This document shows, piece by piece, positions 22,150 to 34,600 of a stretch of 64,000 nucleotides of DNA; position 1 is the first letter of the stretch; each line of letters opens with the position of its first letter. Position numbers and translations under genes: made by a program. Source of the DNA: Sabellastarte sp. h YS-2021 (Eukaryota > Annelida > Polychaeta > Sabellida > Sabellidae); the NCBI GenBank assembly GCA_964017235.1, contig OZ024930.1, positions 25,734,614 through 25,798,613 on the forward strand, written 5' to 3'. The notes beneath the pieces were generated by a model. That model did no database searches. It saw only the letters and a list, made by a program, of their open reading frames with translations, and was not told where the DNA came from.

Positions 22150-23990
22150 TAACCAGTTTCATTTTAAAAAGTGAAAAACTCAGCAAGCAGAGGTATAACA
22201 CACAAAAATAAGTTCTTAAAAGACTAAGATAGCCATAACATTATTAATATTCAAAATTTAAATAGACAGGCATTTCTTTTTAAAAATTCAAAGATTTCAG
22301 CTCTATAACCCACATCGTTTGACAGTTACTGGGCTTTAAAGTGGCATAATATCCATAAATTGGGTTTCTGTGGGCATTTTACAATTGTTAAAGAGACCTT
22401 AGCAATTAAACTACAGATCTGAAACTTTTTGGGGGACATACATAACAAACAAAAATGATATATAATACAGTTTAAGACTTGTCACACTAAGCATTTCCAA
22501 ATAACAGGGCAAAATACGGAAAAAATGTCAAAAAAGGCACTTGGGCGAGTGTCTATGGCCCTCATACACAGGTTAAATGTCTACTAAAAACCTTGATTTT
22601 CGGCATATGTAAAAAAGGACATAATAATGCATTCCCAGATGGGATTTCAGCTCCATCAATCACATAGTTTAACAGTTACAGGGCTTAAAGGTGGTAAAAA
22701 GTCCAAATATTGGGTCATTGTGGGCCTTTTAGAGATCTCGATGTGGCTTTCAAATTAAAGCTTCAGACTTAAAATTTGTTACATACTAAGATTACACATA
22801 GAATATGTATCTAATAAAGTTTGAAACTTCTCAGACTTACCATTTCCAAGTTACAGAGAAAAATATGTGAAAAATGTCTTAAAAGGGTCACTCAGGTGGG
22901 TGTTTAAGGTCCTCGTACACAGGTTAAATGTCTACTTGAAGCCTTGATTTTTGGCACATGTAAAAAGAACATAATAATGTATTCCCAGATGAGATTTCAG
23001 CTCTATCAGTCACATAGTTTAACAGTCACAGGCCTTAAAATTGGCAAAAAGTCCAAATACTGGGTCTTTATGGGGCCTTCTAGAGACCTAAATGTAGCCT
23101 TCAAATTAAAGCTTCAGACTTAAAATTTGTCACATACTAAGATTACACATAGAATATGCATCTAATACAGTTTGAAACTTCTTAGACTTACCATTTCCAA
23201 GTTACAGGGAAAAATATGTGAAAAATGTCTAAAAATGGTCACTCGGGTGGGGATTTATGGTCCTCATACACAGGTTAAATGTCTTCTTAAAGCCTTAATT
23301 TTTGGCACATATAAAAATAACATACTAATATCTTCTCAGATAGGATTTGAGCTCTATCAGTCACATAGTTTTGACAGTCACAGGGCTTAAAAGTAGCAAA
23401 AAGTCCAAATATTGGGTCTTTGGGAGCCTTTTAGAGACCTCAATTTGACCTTCAAAATTAAAGCTTCAGACTTAAAATCTGTTACATACTAAGATTACAC
23501 ACAGAATATAAATCTAATACAGTTTGAAACTTCTCAGACTTACCATTTCCAAGTTACAGGGAAAAAGATGTGAAAAATGTCTTATAAGGGTCACTCGGGT
23601 GGGTGTTTATGGTCCTGATACACAGGTTAACTGTCTATTAAAGGCCTAAATGTTGGGGCACATATAAGAAAACACATAGATATATTCCCAGATGATATTT
23701 AACTTAGATGAGAGACATAGTTTGAAAGCTACAGTGCTTGAAAGTGGCAAAAAGTGCATAAATTGGGTCTCTGTGGGCACTTTTGAGACCTTAAGTCGAC
23801 CCCTTTGGGTAAACCTACAGCCCTAAAATTTTCTACAGACAAGGATTACATATCAAAGTTATACCTAGCGCAGTTTGAGACTCATCAGAATTATCACTTC
23901 CAAATTATAGGGCAAAATATGTGTAAAGTATAGCAAAAAATCCCTTAAGTGGGGGTATTTATGGGCCTCAAACACAATTTTCTCCTCAAC
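22150..23990 (+). repeat. 347-bp monomers inside family 2 copy 1
   Basis: Four to five diverged head-to-tail monomers of about 347 bp. Markers are ACTTACCATTTCCAAGTTAC, TACACAGGTTAAATGTCT and TCAGTCACATAGTTTAACAG. Apparent ORFs starting with MKLLRLTISKLQ repeat with the monomer and are not genes. The matching array in copy 2 is at about 57010-58860. Confidence 0.9.
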
Positions 23991-24326
23991 TTAAAGTCAT
24001 GATTTTCGGCACATGTACTAAGAACATATTAATGTGTTGTCAGGTAAAATTTCAGCCAGCTGAGCATCATAGTTTGTGACCTACAGGGCTCTAAGTGGCC
24101 AAAAGTGCAATTTCTGACCTTAAGGTGGCCATAAGTTCTTTTTTACTGGGAGTTTAAGGTCACCTTAAAATAGGGATCTTCCTTTGGGCACCCTTAACAT
24201 GCGTACCAAGTTTGAAAAAAAAATATTAATTTGTTTTTGAGTTATCGCGTCCACAAGGAAATTTCTACGGCGGCGGCGCGACGGACCTGAATCCAATATA
24301 TCCCCGACTTTCGTCTGGGGATATAA

Positions 24327-26675
24327 TAATAGATGGTGAAAAGGGTGAAAGATTTTGGTTAGTATCTCTTAACATTACATGATTAAGGCCTCCAAGTACC
24401 TTAAATACTCTATGATTTGATGTGTGGAAGCAGACATTGCAAGCCTATTGCTTACATTGGACCCCAGTTATTTTATTGCAAGCCTATTGCTTACATTGGA
24501 CCCCAGTTATTTTATTATTCAAATACAGATGAATGCCTTTAGATAGAATTCGGTTTAACAGAAATCTCTTTTAAAGTAAACATACATGTCAGGAGAACAG
24601 ACTGTCTATTTTCAATGAAATTATGGAATATGGATAATATTTCAATACAGTATCTGGAAATCATGTTACGAAGAAACATTTTTCTGCTCACTGAGATTTC
24701 GACTCAACATGGGTCAACTGTAAATATCCAAAATACAGTCTAATGGATTACAGTAACCTTCATCAACATCAAACTGTGAAAAAGTAGAATTTACTTAAAA
24801 GAGACCTAGTCTTCATTCAACAAAAGATGTCCAAATTACACCCTCAAAGAGCTAGTTAAATGCCAATTAGGTGGATATGTATTATCTGTGGTATGTTTGT
24901 GACAAGGTCAGAACAGGTGAAAAAGGTTCGTTGGAGTGAATACAGGCCATTGAAATGCAGTCTTAGGGCGTGCATAATACACATCAACACTGCCTACTCT
25001 AAAGTTAAAGGACAGGTAGTCTGCATGAAAATTACCTCCATCACAATTCTATCAAAATACAATTATCTCTGCAAGAATGTAAACACTGGCTATTGAGCTT
25101 GATATAATAGGGATTTTGTCCTGTACCATGCGATATGAAGGAATGACAGAATTCACATGTAAAATAGACACATCAAAGATAAATATAGACAGCCTGAAAA
25201 ATTGTGAAACGGTTAAATATACAAAACATACAAAACTAGTCTGTATGACATTGTACAGAAACTTTAGTTGTGGCGACAAAGCATGGTGAATTTATGTGTG
25301 GTAAACATATTTAAAGTGAGAATAAAGCGGGGGGAAAAAATAGATTTACTGGAGCTAGGGACATAATCTTTTTGAATGCTTTTAAGAGAACTGACTTTTT
25401 GTTACATAAAACATTGAAACTAAACTTTTGCTACAAGATAAAATCTGAAAGTTTTACATAAAATAATGCACACCAGAATGAGAAGAGAATCTTTAGACAA
25501 CTGTTCACACATAAACCATTCCCCCCATTTAGTGAATTAAAACCAAGCCAAAATTCCCATTCATTTGATCAGTTACAGAGCTTTTCAAAGTAATGCCTCT
25601 ACAGTTGGTCTAAGAAAATAATTAAACTGACATTTCAAACTTTTCTTAAATAATTACTGATCAAATTAACCTCAGCAAGGTAAAAGTACATAAATAAGGA
25701 GATATCGTGCATTTAAGGCTATATGGTAGATACCTGTATACAACAAGCAGCCATGTTTATTTGCATGTACACATGTGTCAATCAATACAACTCAGAAATT
25801 GGGTAAACAAGGTATCTTGTAGTCAGCAGAAAGAAGAGCTTTACTTCACCAAGTTTATGAGGTGGTGCTTCCAATTATCCAATAGGTATAAAACTGTCAG
25901 GTTTAAAATTGTTCCATAGACTGTCAACACTTCACTGGCATGAGATACAATGAGGCTTTTGACAGTATAGTACTGTCTTCTATATAGGTCAGGGAACATT
26001 TAGTAACACTATAATATAGACATACATATCAGCCACATGTTGGCAAATGATCAAACCATTAAAACCACAAAAAAGATATCCATTATATTTATATAACACG
26101 TTTCCATTAGATGAGAGAAACCCTAAAGAGTGAGATGAAAATCATTTCATACACTTATGGTGACAATAGTTTTATAGTGGCTTCACTTGAAAATTTAGGA
26201 GAGATAACTCCAGGTTAATCTTTAAAGGGTAGATAAAATATAGTTTCTTCGAAAAAAATTATTTTATTTTAGTCAAATTTTCAAAATGTTTTTAAGTAAA
26301 TAATACACTGAAACACAAAAACAGAGATTGCAAGGTATTTAATATGATATTTTTAAGCCTTTTATTTCAATCTTTCAGATTAATTTTGTTCATTTTAAAA
26401 GTCTTCTTCACATTCATAATTTTTGTGCACTGAATGAGTTGAGCAGATAAAAGCACGCTTTTTAAGAAAAATGAAGATGCTGGCCCATTTACTCAGTGAT
26501 GTCTGCAAACCCAATCTGAAACTTTCATAGCAGTTTATACTTCTTAATCTCTGCATTAACATACTCCACTGAGCATAAACTGAAACAACTGCTTCAAAAT
26601 TGTACAAACTCAAAGTATAGGTCATAACCATGGAAACACCGGCTTATTGAGAAACACAGTAAAACTTTGACTCAC
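24327..26675 (-). other. MAGI intron sequence with a 39-bp tandem duplication
   Basis: AT-rich intron. A perfect 39-bp direct duplication (unit containing TTGCAAGCCTATTGCTTAC) occupies about 24436-24513. No other exon or element recognised. Confidence 0.6.
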
Positions 26676-26762
26676 CTACAGCCAGCTTCCCATCTTTGTG
26701 AGCAGTGCCGCCCTGTACAACATTTTTGATCTGCAGGAACTGTTCATCAGGTTCATTCCCTC
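26676..26762 (-). CDS. MAGI: MAGI exon: middle of PDZ1
   Basis: 87-bp exon, phase 1 in and out, acceptor ATATTTCAG and donor GTAG|GTGAGT. It encodes GNEPDEQFLQIKNVVQGG followed by TAHKDGKLAV, matching the GG(D/N)EPDEFLQIK...LDGPAA.DGKM segment of PDZ1 in MAGI proteins. It joins ILG of the previous exon to GDVLVYV of the next without a gap, so the three exons rebuild one complete PDZ domain. Confidence 0.92.
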   Translation of the reverse strand, partial: EGMNLMNSSCRSKMLYRAALLTKMGSWL

Positions 26763-27116
26763 CTGAAATATACAATGAAAATTGTAATTCAACCAATCAC
26801 AAATAGCATCAGGCATTAATAGCCCAGTATAATAATAAATGGTGGCTCAATCAGAAATTGGCTGGTTAATTAATGCTGAAGATTTTGGATGCGTCCCAAC
26901 AAGAAATTCACAGAGCATTAAACGAGACATCACAAACTTGCTTGTGGCCTAAATATATGAAAAAAGAAACATGCAATATAATCATAAGCTTTGTAGTTAT
27001 AAACCATTTAAATATCCAAAAACTGGCACACAACAGTTATCACCTCAGACTGAGGTGACCCTAGTAACAGGATTTATTAAGTCCTGTTTTATGTCATAAA
27101 AGTGAAGACAATTTAC
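26763..27116 (-). other. MAGI intron within PDZ1
   Basis: Short AT-rich intron of 354 bp; no feature seen. Confidence 0.6.
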
Positions 27117-27230
27117 CTAAAATAGTGAAACCAAATCCTTTAGAGCTCTTAATGAGTTGAGTCTTGATGAACTGACCCCTCAGTTGATCAACGTCCTTTG
27201 TGAATACTGCACGGCTGGGACTAGTGAGGC
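27117..27230 (-). CDS. MAGI: MAGI exon: start of PDZ1
   Basis: 114-bp exon, phase 1 in and out, acceptor TATTTCAG and donor TTTTAG|GTAAAT. It encodes LTSPSRAVFTKDVDQLRGQF followed by IKTQLIKSSKGFGFTIL. The FT.(N/D)...L(K/R)G.FI.T.L.KSS(R/K)GFGFT pattern is characteristic of PDZ1 in MAGI1-3, including the GFGF carboxylate-binding loop. Only this frame is open across the exon. Confidence 0.93.
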
Positions 27231-28330
27231 CTGAAATACAAACATTGAGTTCATTGAGCAAAATTGTTTAAGTCAAGGTCATATCAATGAGGTTATAACA
27301 AAATGTCATACGAAATTATTTCATGAATTGTTGAATTAAACTGATTACAAATAGTCTATTTTAATAATTTTACAGTGAATAACAAAGGTTGATCACAATG
27401 AATTTATCATCATAGTACTATTAGTAATTTTATAATAAAGGGTGATTTCAATAAATTTAAGCATGTCATTCTTACAAATTCATCACACCTAGGTTCTATT
27501 GAATTTATACAATAAATATTCAAAACTACACTGTATTATGAGACTGGATTTAATGTGTTTACTGCAAAGTGCATGTACTACACTAAATCTATTACCACTT
27601 TACTGAGACAAAAATTGTATAGCTTCTGTTACTTTGCTCATTTTGCAATGCATTGAGTCTAATTAATGGAGTAAATTAAGAATTTAACACTAAGCTGTGG
27701 TATATATTGCAGTTTGCATGAAAAATAAACAGGGTGTTGAATATTTCCAGACCAAGCAAATCTTAACCAGCTTTAAAAATACCAAAATAGTGGTATGGAC
27801 AGTTTTTCACACTGGCTCTATATTTTAATCAGATATTATCTGGAACCTGGCTGCTGTAAGACTCTCTTGGGTACTTTTTATAAAATAAGGTAGCATCAGC
27901 AAGCTACCTCCATTTCTCTTACTCAAGATCATGGCCAAGATTTAAACCAATGACACTAACTAGCCAATCTACTACTTTGTCTTCCTAGAAATACATTGGA
28001 ATTGTGGGATGCTAGTTTGTCCCATTTCAGTACTAAGATAGCACTGATCAACTCTCAAGTTTCTCACTTGAGATCAAGGCCGATAAACAAACTCCAGATC
28101 TTAAAAAGCACAAGGCAAGGGACCTACATTTTGGAAGCTGGGTACAACTTTATCCAGCTTGGTAACAAAGGCAACACTTTGAAATGGCCAACCTTCCTGC
28201 TTAAAGTCAGGGCAACTTTCACCTTTTAAAGTTTAAAATCAGGGCTGGAATTCAAACAAATGACGTGATCTTGAACCGGTGTGCTAATCTGTGTAGTTGG
28301 TTAATGAGATATTACAGTATTGGACACTAC
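27231..28330 (-). other. MAGI intron sequence with SINE-like decay
   Basis: AT-rich intron. Stretches around 27920-27970 and just upstream of this intron's exon (28240-28310) carry weak tRNA promoter-like motifs (CCAATG...AACTAGCC) suggesting decayed SINEs. Nothing firmer. Confidence 0.4.
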
Positions 28331-28399
28331 CTGGAGGGCTGCTTGTATTGCCATTGATATCGTTACTTTTCTTGTCGCCACCGGAATCCTTGTCAACGT
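28331..28399 (-). CDS. MAGI: MAGI exon: linker between WW2 and PDZ1
   Basis: 69-bp exon, phase 1 in and out, acceptor CATAACTAG and donor CCAG|GTAGTG. It encodes DVDKDSGGDKKSNDINGNTS ending SPP, polar and disordered. Phases join it to the WW2 exon (30571-30635) and the PDZ1 exon (27117-27230). The vertebrate proteins have a variable, often Gln-rich linker here, so its sequence is not expected to be conserved. A cassette role is possible since skipping it keeps the frame. Confidence 0.7.
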
Positions 28400-29528
28400 C
28401 TAGTTATGGACAGAGAAAAACAGAAACACACACGTACCTCAAACTTGTGTGACGAAGTGAAATTTCAACAAGAAAATTGATATTTTAAAACTGCATCAAA
28501 AGATCTATGCACAAAAGTGTTGTTTTTTTTTTAGTTCATTTTTTGCAAGGTGGAACATCCTCATCAAACTTGATGATTTTGGTGACAATTTTAAGGCATA
28601 AATATAATCTGTTACAGAATTTCAGTGCATTTTTCTTCACCAGTCAGTTTGATAGGGTAGGCCTAGTGGTAAGTGTCACACTTCCTCTTTAAGTTGGAAA
28701 TTGTTTCGTCCAAATCTTCCTTCAAGAATCATCGTAACTGTTTTGTCACATTTCACTGATGTAGCAGAACAAATATAATAAAAATCTTTTCCGGCCAAAT
28801 ATATAATTTGCGTTAAAATATACGATACTACACAACTACTTCAACCTTTCAAACTATCTTGTCATTTTCACTTTGTCCCACAATGTTATATAAAGCGAAA
28901 CTAAAAGCAACAATCACTTTTTACTGAAGAGCACACCACCACACAAACAATTCAAATCACTGAGACTTAAAAAACAGGAATATTAGTGAAACAACAAACA
29001 GCTTCCTCAAACATAGTCATTGGAGGGTGTTTGGTGTACTGAAAGCAGGGTATCTGTGACCAGAATATGTGAAACTAAAACACAATTAAATAAATTATAT
29101 TTGAGAGAGGGATCGGTCAGTGTCACCAGTATCTCGACCATTTTAGAGAATACCATGAAAACATTTTCATTATCTTCGACGGTCAGTATGTTTGACTATA
29201 GGAAAAGCTTAAACTATTGAAAACTTCTCCTTTATCTGGAGAAATTAGTAACTTTCATTCCTTCGACAGATTTTAATATTCTATTTCTAGGAACTGAACT
29301 GTATTGTTTTGTTTTTATGACCTTTGCTTCCTGTTAGTGGGCCTATTCAAACGAGGATGTATAACACATCTTTTGTCCAAATCTCAAAATAGGAATGGTT
29401 TTGTATTGGTGAGATACAAAAACAAAAAACATGCTACTGACCCATTTCTACAAGAGAGAGTATTTCAAAAAAGCAAAATACAATTTAAAACCTGTTTCAG
29501 TAGAACTCTGTAAAGGAGGAGTATCTAC
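28400..29528 (-). other. MAGI intron sequence with a MITE-like fragment
   Basis: No exon seen. About 29283-29345 (GTTTTGTTTTTATGACC, GCTTCCTGTTAGTG) resembles 35075-35140 and, inverted, the CAGGAAGTG core of the TAGGGGTG MITEs, so it is probably a fragment of that family. Confidence 0.4.
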
Positions 29529-29910
29529 TAGGGGGTAAATTGTTTGGCTGTGTGGATATCGATATTGAATGTAAAAATATTTCAATATCGGCCGATATCT
29601 GGAGGCTGAGATTGTCTACCAAAAAGTCCAAATGCAGGATATAGAATAAACATTTTATTCTAGCATTTCCCCAACCGCTAACAGGAAGTGAAATTTATCG
29701 AAACAATGGAACACTACATTGAAAACTACAAAAACGAGAGATAAAAGTGTACAATTTCTTCAGATTTAGGCTTTATTTCAAATATTTGCAGTGAAAGTTT
29801 ACAGCTTTACTTAATCTAGCGACATTAACATATATGTTTAGAGATCGATATTGGCAACCCTGTCCCAAAACAATAAATATCATTAATATTGAAAAACAAT
29901 GTACCCACTA
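29529..29910. mobile_element. hAT-like MITE, TAGGGGTG family, copy 3
   Basis: Ends TAGGGGGTAAATTG and (inverted) TAGTGGGTACATTG; flanks GTATCTAC and GTATCTAT differ at one base of eight. The interior has inverted CGATATTG/CAATATCG stretches and shares CAGCATTTCCCCAA...ACAGGAAGTG with copy 2. No ORF. Confidence 0.8.
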
Positions 29911-30570
29911 GTATCTATAGATATGACTTGACAGGGCTGTAAGCCTAATAAACCAACTTCAGACACGTCAACACAACAGATCTAAGTGAAGAGAGACAAT
30001 TAGTATTGCCTCCTCTAATATTGCGGGTTATCTTTTTGTATGACAGCTGTTAGATTCTGATAGTGAATTATAACAACTGCAGCTTTTGCTTGAAGTTAAC
30101 CTCCCAAATAGTTTGTAAATAAACGTGTCAATATTGACCAAAGAAGACTATACATTTTACCATATATTACCCTCCCTAAGAGTGTGGATCATTTTATAAA
30201 TACTGTAATACTGATGGATAAAGGCTCTTTCTATACCGGCCATGAGTATATCAAATTCAGGGCCCTTTACAACAAATCAATAAGTATCATTTTGAAAATA
30301 CTAGACACCTCTTGATATCATCAATTTGTAACTAGATTGAAAAGACTGTGTCTTTTTGTAAAATATAACACCTGCTTTTAAACTTCTCAAAATGAAAACA
30401 TGAGTTTGACGTCACATGATATAGCTTCAATGGCATGAAATGAAAGTTTAAAACAAGTCAATCTGAAAGTTCAAATTATACTGCATGTCAATACTAACAC
30501 AAGTTACTAGACAATCAACACTTCAAAAGAAAAATTAAAAAGGAAAAATTTAGAGTTTTGATATACTGAC
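29911..30570 (-). other. MAGI intron sequence; nothing recognised
   Basis: AT-rich, no exon-like or repeat signal. Confidence 0.5.
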
Positions 30571-30635
30571 CATCGTGAGCAATCCGTTTGGCCTGACTGA
30601 CTGGATTCTCATATTGCGTCTTTCGATTTACATGG
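30571..30635 (-). CDS. MAGI: MAGI exon: second half of WW2
   Basis: 65-bp exon, phase 2 in, phase 1 out, acceptor TTTTTTCAG and donor GATG|GTCAGT. It encodes HVNRKTQYENPVSQAKRIAH, completing the YYI(D)H strand started in the 31554-31611 exon. NRKTQYENPV is the hallmark of the second WW domain of MAGI proteins, in which the second Trp of the WW fold is replaced by Tyr. The basic tail AKR corresponds to the EAKRKKQ stretch of vertebrate homologues. Confidence 0.93.
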
Positions 30636-31553
30636 CTGAAAAAAGAACAGACATGAACTCAATATATTGGGTGATAAATATTTTCAGGGTTTCAATATAT
30701 TTTACCTTTCTGGTATGTTTGCATGTTGGTATGTTTCTAAAGTGTCCACTGTGTTACTTATTATACATACAATTTGTTAAAAGTGGACCTGAAATCACGC
30801 AAGTAAATTTAAATTTTGACACTTGTCAGTATGAACATTTATATTATTATCCTAAGTCAATGGTTTAAAGTTGATGAACAAATTTATTTCCTCAAAAGGT
30901 TTTAAAAAGCAGTTATGAGGACAGGACGAATCTACCAAATATCTAGGTCACTGCACATGCAAATTGATGCAACAAATCATTTATTGGGATAACATAGATC
31001 TACATGACACAGCAACAATTTAGATACTTTGATGTCTAAGCAAAATTTCAATATGATACGTACCAAGCTATATGACGCTATTTTCACAAAGTTAAAAGAG
31101 TCTGGTTATTGGGGCAATTAAAACGGCTACAGTATTATTAGGACTGGTCATAAGTATTTGTCACATGTTGTCATGACCTGGATTCAAACCCACAACCACA
31201 GAGATGAAAGTCAAGGGATCTCCTGCCACCTGACAACCACTTGGCTACAATGAACAGTCACAGATCCCACTTACCAGTTCTTGAGACTGAGGACACAAAG
31301 ATGAACAAACTCCATAGTATTACTGCATGTATATCCATGTACTCATTTTCAGGTCCTTTAAACTCTAACACAGAAATGTTACATCTAATCAGATAATTCA
31401 GTAACACCTTTCAAGGTCATAATATATTGTACACCATTTTGAAAAGATAATGAATGAATTTATTACACATAACACTAAACTTCTGTGGGAAAGGTGTCAA
31501 TAATGATTCAATGATTTGTGACATTTTTCTCCCTTTGTGTTTCACATACTTAC
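30636..31553 (-). other. MAGI intron within WW2
   Basis: 918-bp intron holding the SINE head listed separately; otherwise featureless AT-rich sequence. Confidence 0.6.
31181..31250 (-). mobile_element. tRNA-derived SINE head
   Basis: On the minus strand a TAGCCAAGTGG A-box-like motif (near 31238-31248) is followed about 45 bp later by GGTTTGAATCC (31181-31191), a good B box for RNA polymerase III. The spacing is tRNA-like but no cloverleaf is intact, so this is a SINE head rather than a tRNA gene. The tail and 3' end are not defined. Confidence 0.55.
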
Positions 31554-31611
31554 TCAATGTAGTAAGTGCCATAATGAGGATCCTCCACTTTTTCCCACCC
31601 ATATGGCAGTT
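31554..31611 (-). CDS. MAGI: MAGI exon: first half of WW2
   Basis: 58-bp exon, phase 1 in, phase 2 out, acceptor TTTTCACAG and donor TTGA|GTAAGT. It encodes ELPYGWEKVEDPHYGTYYI, the first two strands of WW2 with the first conserved Trp. The matching vertebrate segment reads LP.GWEKIEDP.YGIYYVDH, so the match is nearly full-length. Its last two bases plus the first base of the next exon complete the Asp before HVNRKTQ. Confidence 0.94.
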
Positions 31612-34600
31612 CTGTGAAAAGAGAAAGGTATCAATTAACAATTCACCGTCTATCAATGTCATCCTGTTCATTTATCATGACTCCACAGCACACCAGGTTT
31701 CCACATTTGTCATAGTTAAAGAGAAAAGTCCCTCTTTGACAGAGTGGCATCTGATATATTTGGGTACAAATTAAAACTCACCAGCAGTCCCTCACATGGC
31801 TAAAAATAAACTTACACAGATTTGTATACAAATTCATCTAGAATGAAATGACAACAAAAGGAATATAGGTGTAATGCTTAGAACTCTCTCAAGATTCAAT
31901 ACTGTATCTATATTAAAGATCTCAATCCATTAAAAAAACTTTGTCACAATGCAATGACACAATAATGAAATTATTTTTAATTTAAAGATTTCTGCCACTT
32001 TGATCATCTCAATAGGAATTGTCAGCAAACAACCGCAACTGCCAATGCTGAGTTCCTGTCTCAATACGGGCCATGAAACACCATCTCAGACTTCACAAAC
32101 AGCTAAGAACCTCATTTAAAATAAATTCAACTATCTTATTTCTGAACTCATTTAAACATTTTTTTCAGCAGTGTCTTCATTTTCAAGGGGGCTCATATCT
32201 GGCCAGATCATGTTGGTTTGGTCTGACTGGCCTTAGCTGTGGTACATAACAGTTATTTCACAGATAAGGTAAATTCACACACTGCTAACACACTATAGAT
32301 ATACCAGTCTTTTCAACCAACCTAGTTTGCCAGCTGCAGCCAAACATAGTTTTACTGATGGGTTTTTGAAACTGTCTTGAGAACCAGTTCCATATCCTTC
32401 ATCACTGATCAGATGTACCTCATTGGAATTGTCATCCCAGTGCACGCGTGGCATCGTTCTTATCCCCACATGTCTACGGCTCTACACAAACAGCCAGCCC
32501 CAACCATACCATGGGGGTATAAAACCTCTGTACAAAGTACCAAACACCTAAACCCTAGTCAGTAAGCTGGTATCCAGTTTATTCATAATAAATCTTGTAA
32601 CTGGGATCCATAAGTGGTTTCATTTACTAGGCTGGTATCCGAGACCAGTTTTCACAATAACATCACTTGGTTCTAACAAAACATGGACTTCGTAAGCTGG
32701 TAACAAGTATTTTAATAGCATCGTCACTTGGCTCTGACATAAACTCAAACTTCATTCAGTAAACTTGTAGCCAGTTTTCACAACACTGTTGTCACTGGGC
32801 TTGAGTGTATTTTTATTAGCTTGCCGACTATTGACAGCTTGCATTTTGTAATAATCACTATCAGGTTTTATGATCCATATATATTCTCAAACAGTGCCAC
32901 ACTAATTGTAATAGTATTCCCCTGACACAAAATAATAAATTCCTGTCATACTGTTGCAACCATTGGCAAATGACATGCTACCCCTGTGTCACAAAAATAC
33001 ATCATCTTCCTTTGGTATTTTGGGAAAACCCATTTCCAGCAAAAATCATTCGGAAAAGGTATCAGCACACAACTGGTTCCTGAATACTTGGTACACACAC
33101 AATTGAATGAGTGAAGACACTTTCAATTCTATGCATTGTTATAATCGGGGAATCTAATCCATTACAATAATCACCCTGTTACAATCTACATATCAACATT
33201 CTTTGTATGGTATAACAATATAAGCCTTTTTATTTCCACCTTACAGGTATATATGATCCCCTCCTCTTTTTGCTTTTTGTACTTTATCAACACAAACCCT
33301 GCAAATAAAACAGTCATTTATAATAACGGTAAATGGGTCTATTCCCTACACACATATACTACGTAGCACTCAGAAAAACACTTATTACACACACATGTGT
33401 ATATACACGAATGTGTCTTTATATGCGCAAGACAAACTGTCAGTTATTTTTACGTAGTTTATATATATGCCTCTCTCTGTAATATTCAATTACAAGGCAG
33501 ACAAATGAAAGGCTGTTGATATACATGAGCTCATTTTCACTAAAACATATCCACTTGCATGAAAATCCAACCATAATAGAAATGTTTTGTGGAGGGAGGA
33601 AATGTTTCTGCTTCAGTGTTGACATTTCATATTGTCACCATGCCGCAAATTTCCAACTGAATAAGGGAGATCTCGACATAAAACTTAAGTTGTATATTAA
33701 ACTGTATTTCAAAATTCCTAAAATTACAGTACTTTCTATTAACAGATTTTAGTGCAAGTTTTTCCATGTACTAACTGAAAATCCTATCGAGTGATGTTTA
33801 ATCCAGTTTGAAATCAAAGGCCAGTTTTCTTTTCGGTAACAGCATAATATATATTAATAGCTTACTGAATGTCAATGTATGGATAATGTCATCTGAACAA
33901 TTCTAATCTCAAAAATTGCTGAGAAATTATTTCAAAATATTCAACACAAACCATGTAAAAATGTCACAATTATAAGACTCGTAAAACTGATTTAGTTATC
34001 AACAACTGATATCAGTTATTTAAAATGCTTTCAAATCAAGGGCCTCTGCTTCATAAAATTCTTACACTTTTGAGTGTCACTAGGGTCAAATGTCAGATCA
34101 AGTCAAAATTATAGAGCACACTTTTACCATATTTTTCAAAATATGGCTCAGTAGTTAATTATCCTAAACACTCATAGGCCAGACATTTATTCAAACTTGA
34201 TGCCTATTTGAAGCAGAGATTGGCAATAGTGCTCAAATGGTGATCAAGCTGTTCTGTGGCTGTAACAGGGTGAAAAAGAGTTAAATCTGGTATTTATTTA
34301 AAGCTGAGAAATATTTCCCAAATTTACGGTATGAAATACTATAAGTCCTCAAAGACCAATGTAATTTACAGGGGATCATTTTTATAAAACAAAAGGGTAG
34401 GCATGTTTTCGTTAGTTAGAAATTAATTCAATTCCAATTCTTACTCAATACAAGAGGCAGTAACATCTGTTGAAACTACTTCACATATTGTGGTCTTTTT
34501 GAATAGAAAATTGAACTTTGAAACCTAAACAGCTGCTTTCCAAATCTTGTGATAAGTTGTGCAATATGTTTAGACTAAATGAGAACTGGAAAAAAAATTA

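Larger units (their letters stand above)
15718..24326 (+). mobile_element. Family 2 HINE/pearl-like element, copy 1, split by family 1 copy 2
   Basis: Begins CTAGATTGGGCCAACTCGG, soon followed by the subterminal motif ATATCCCCAGAC. It ends with a palindrome (24297-24325) with arms TATATCCCCGAC and GTCTGGGGATATA plus A. It lies in flanks AAAA|TAAT with no target duplication. The element proper is 15718-16191 plus 21542-24326; the segment between is an inserted family 1 element. The interior carries 347-bp monomers and a short CGG tract (about 24269-24279) just before the 3' palindrome. An uninterrupted copy at 55928-59204 matches it closely end to end, so both are recent. No ORF of its own. 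Confidence 0.85.

Noticed and set aside
31181..31250. Possible functional tRNA gene
   Set aside because: A and B boxes are present but the cloverleaf arms do not pair convincingly and there is no clear anticodon stem. Called as a SINE head instead.
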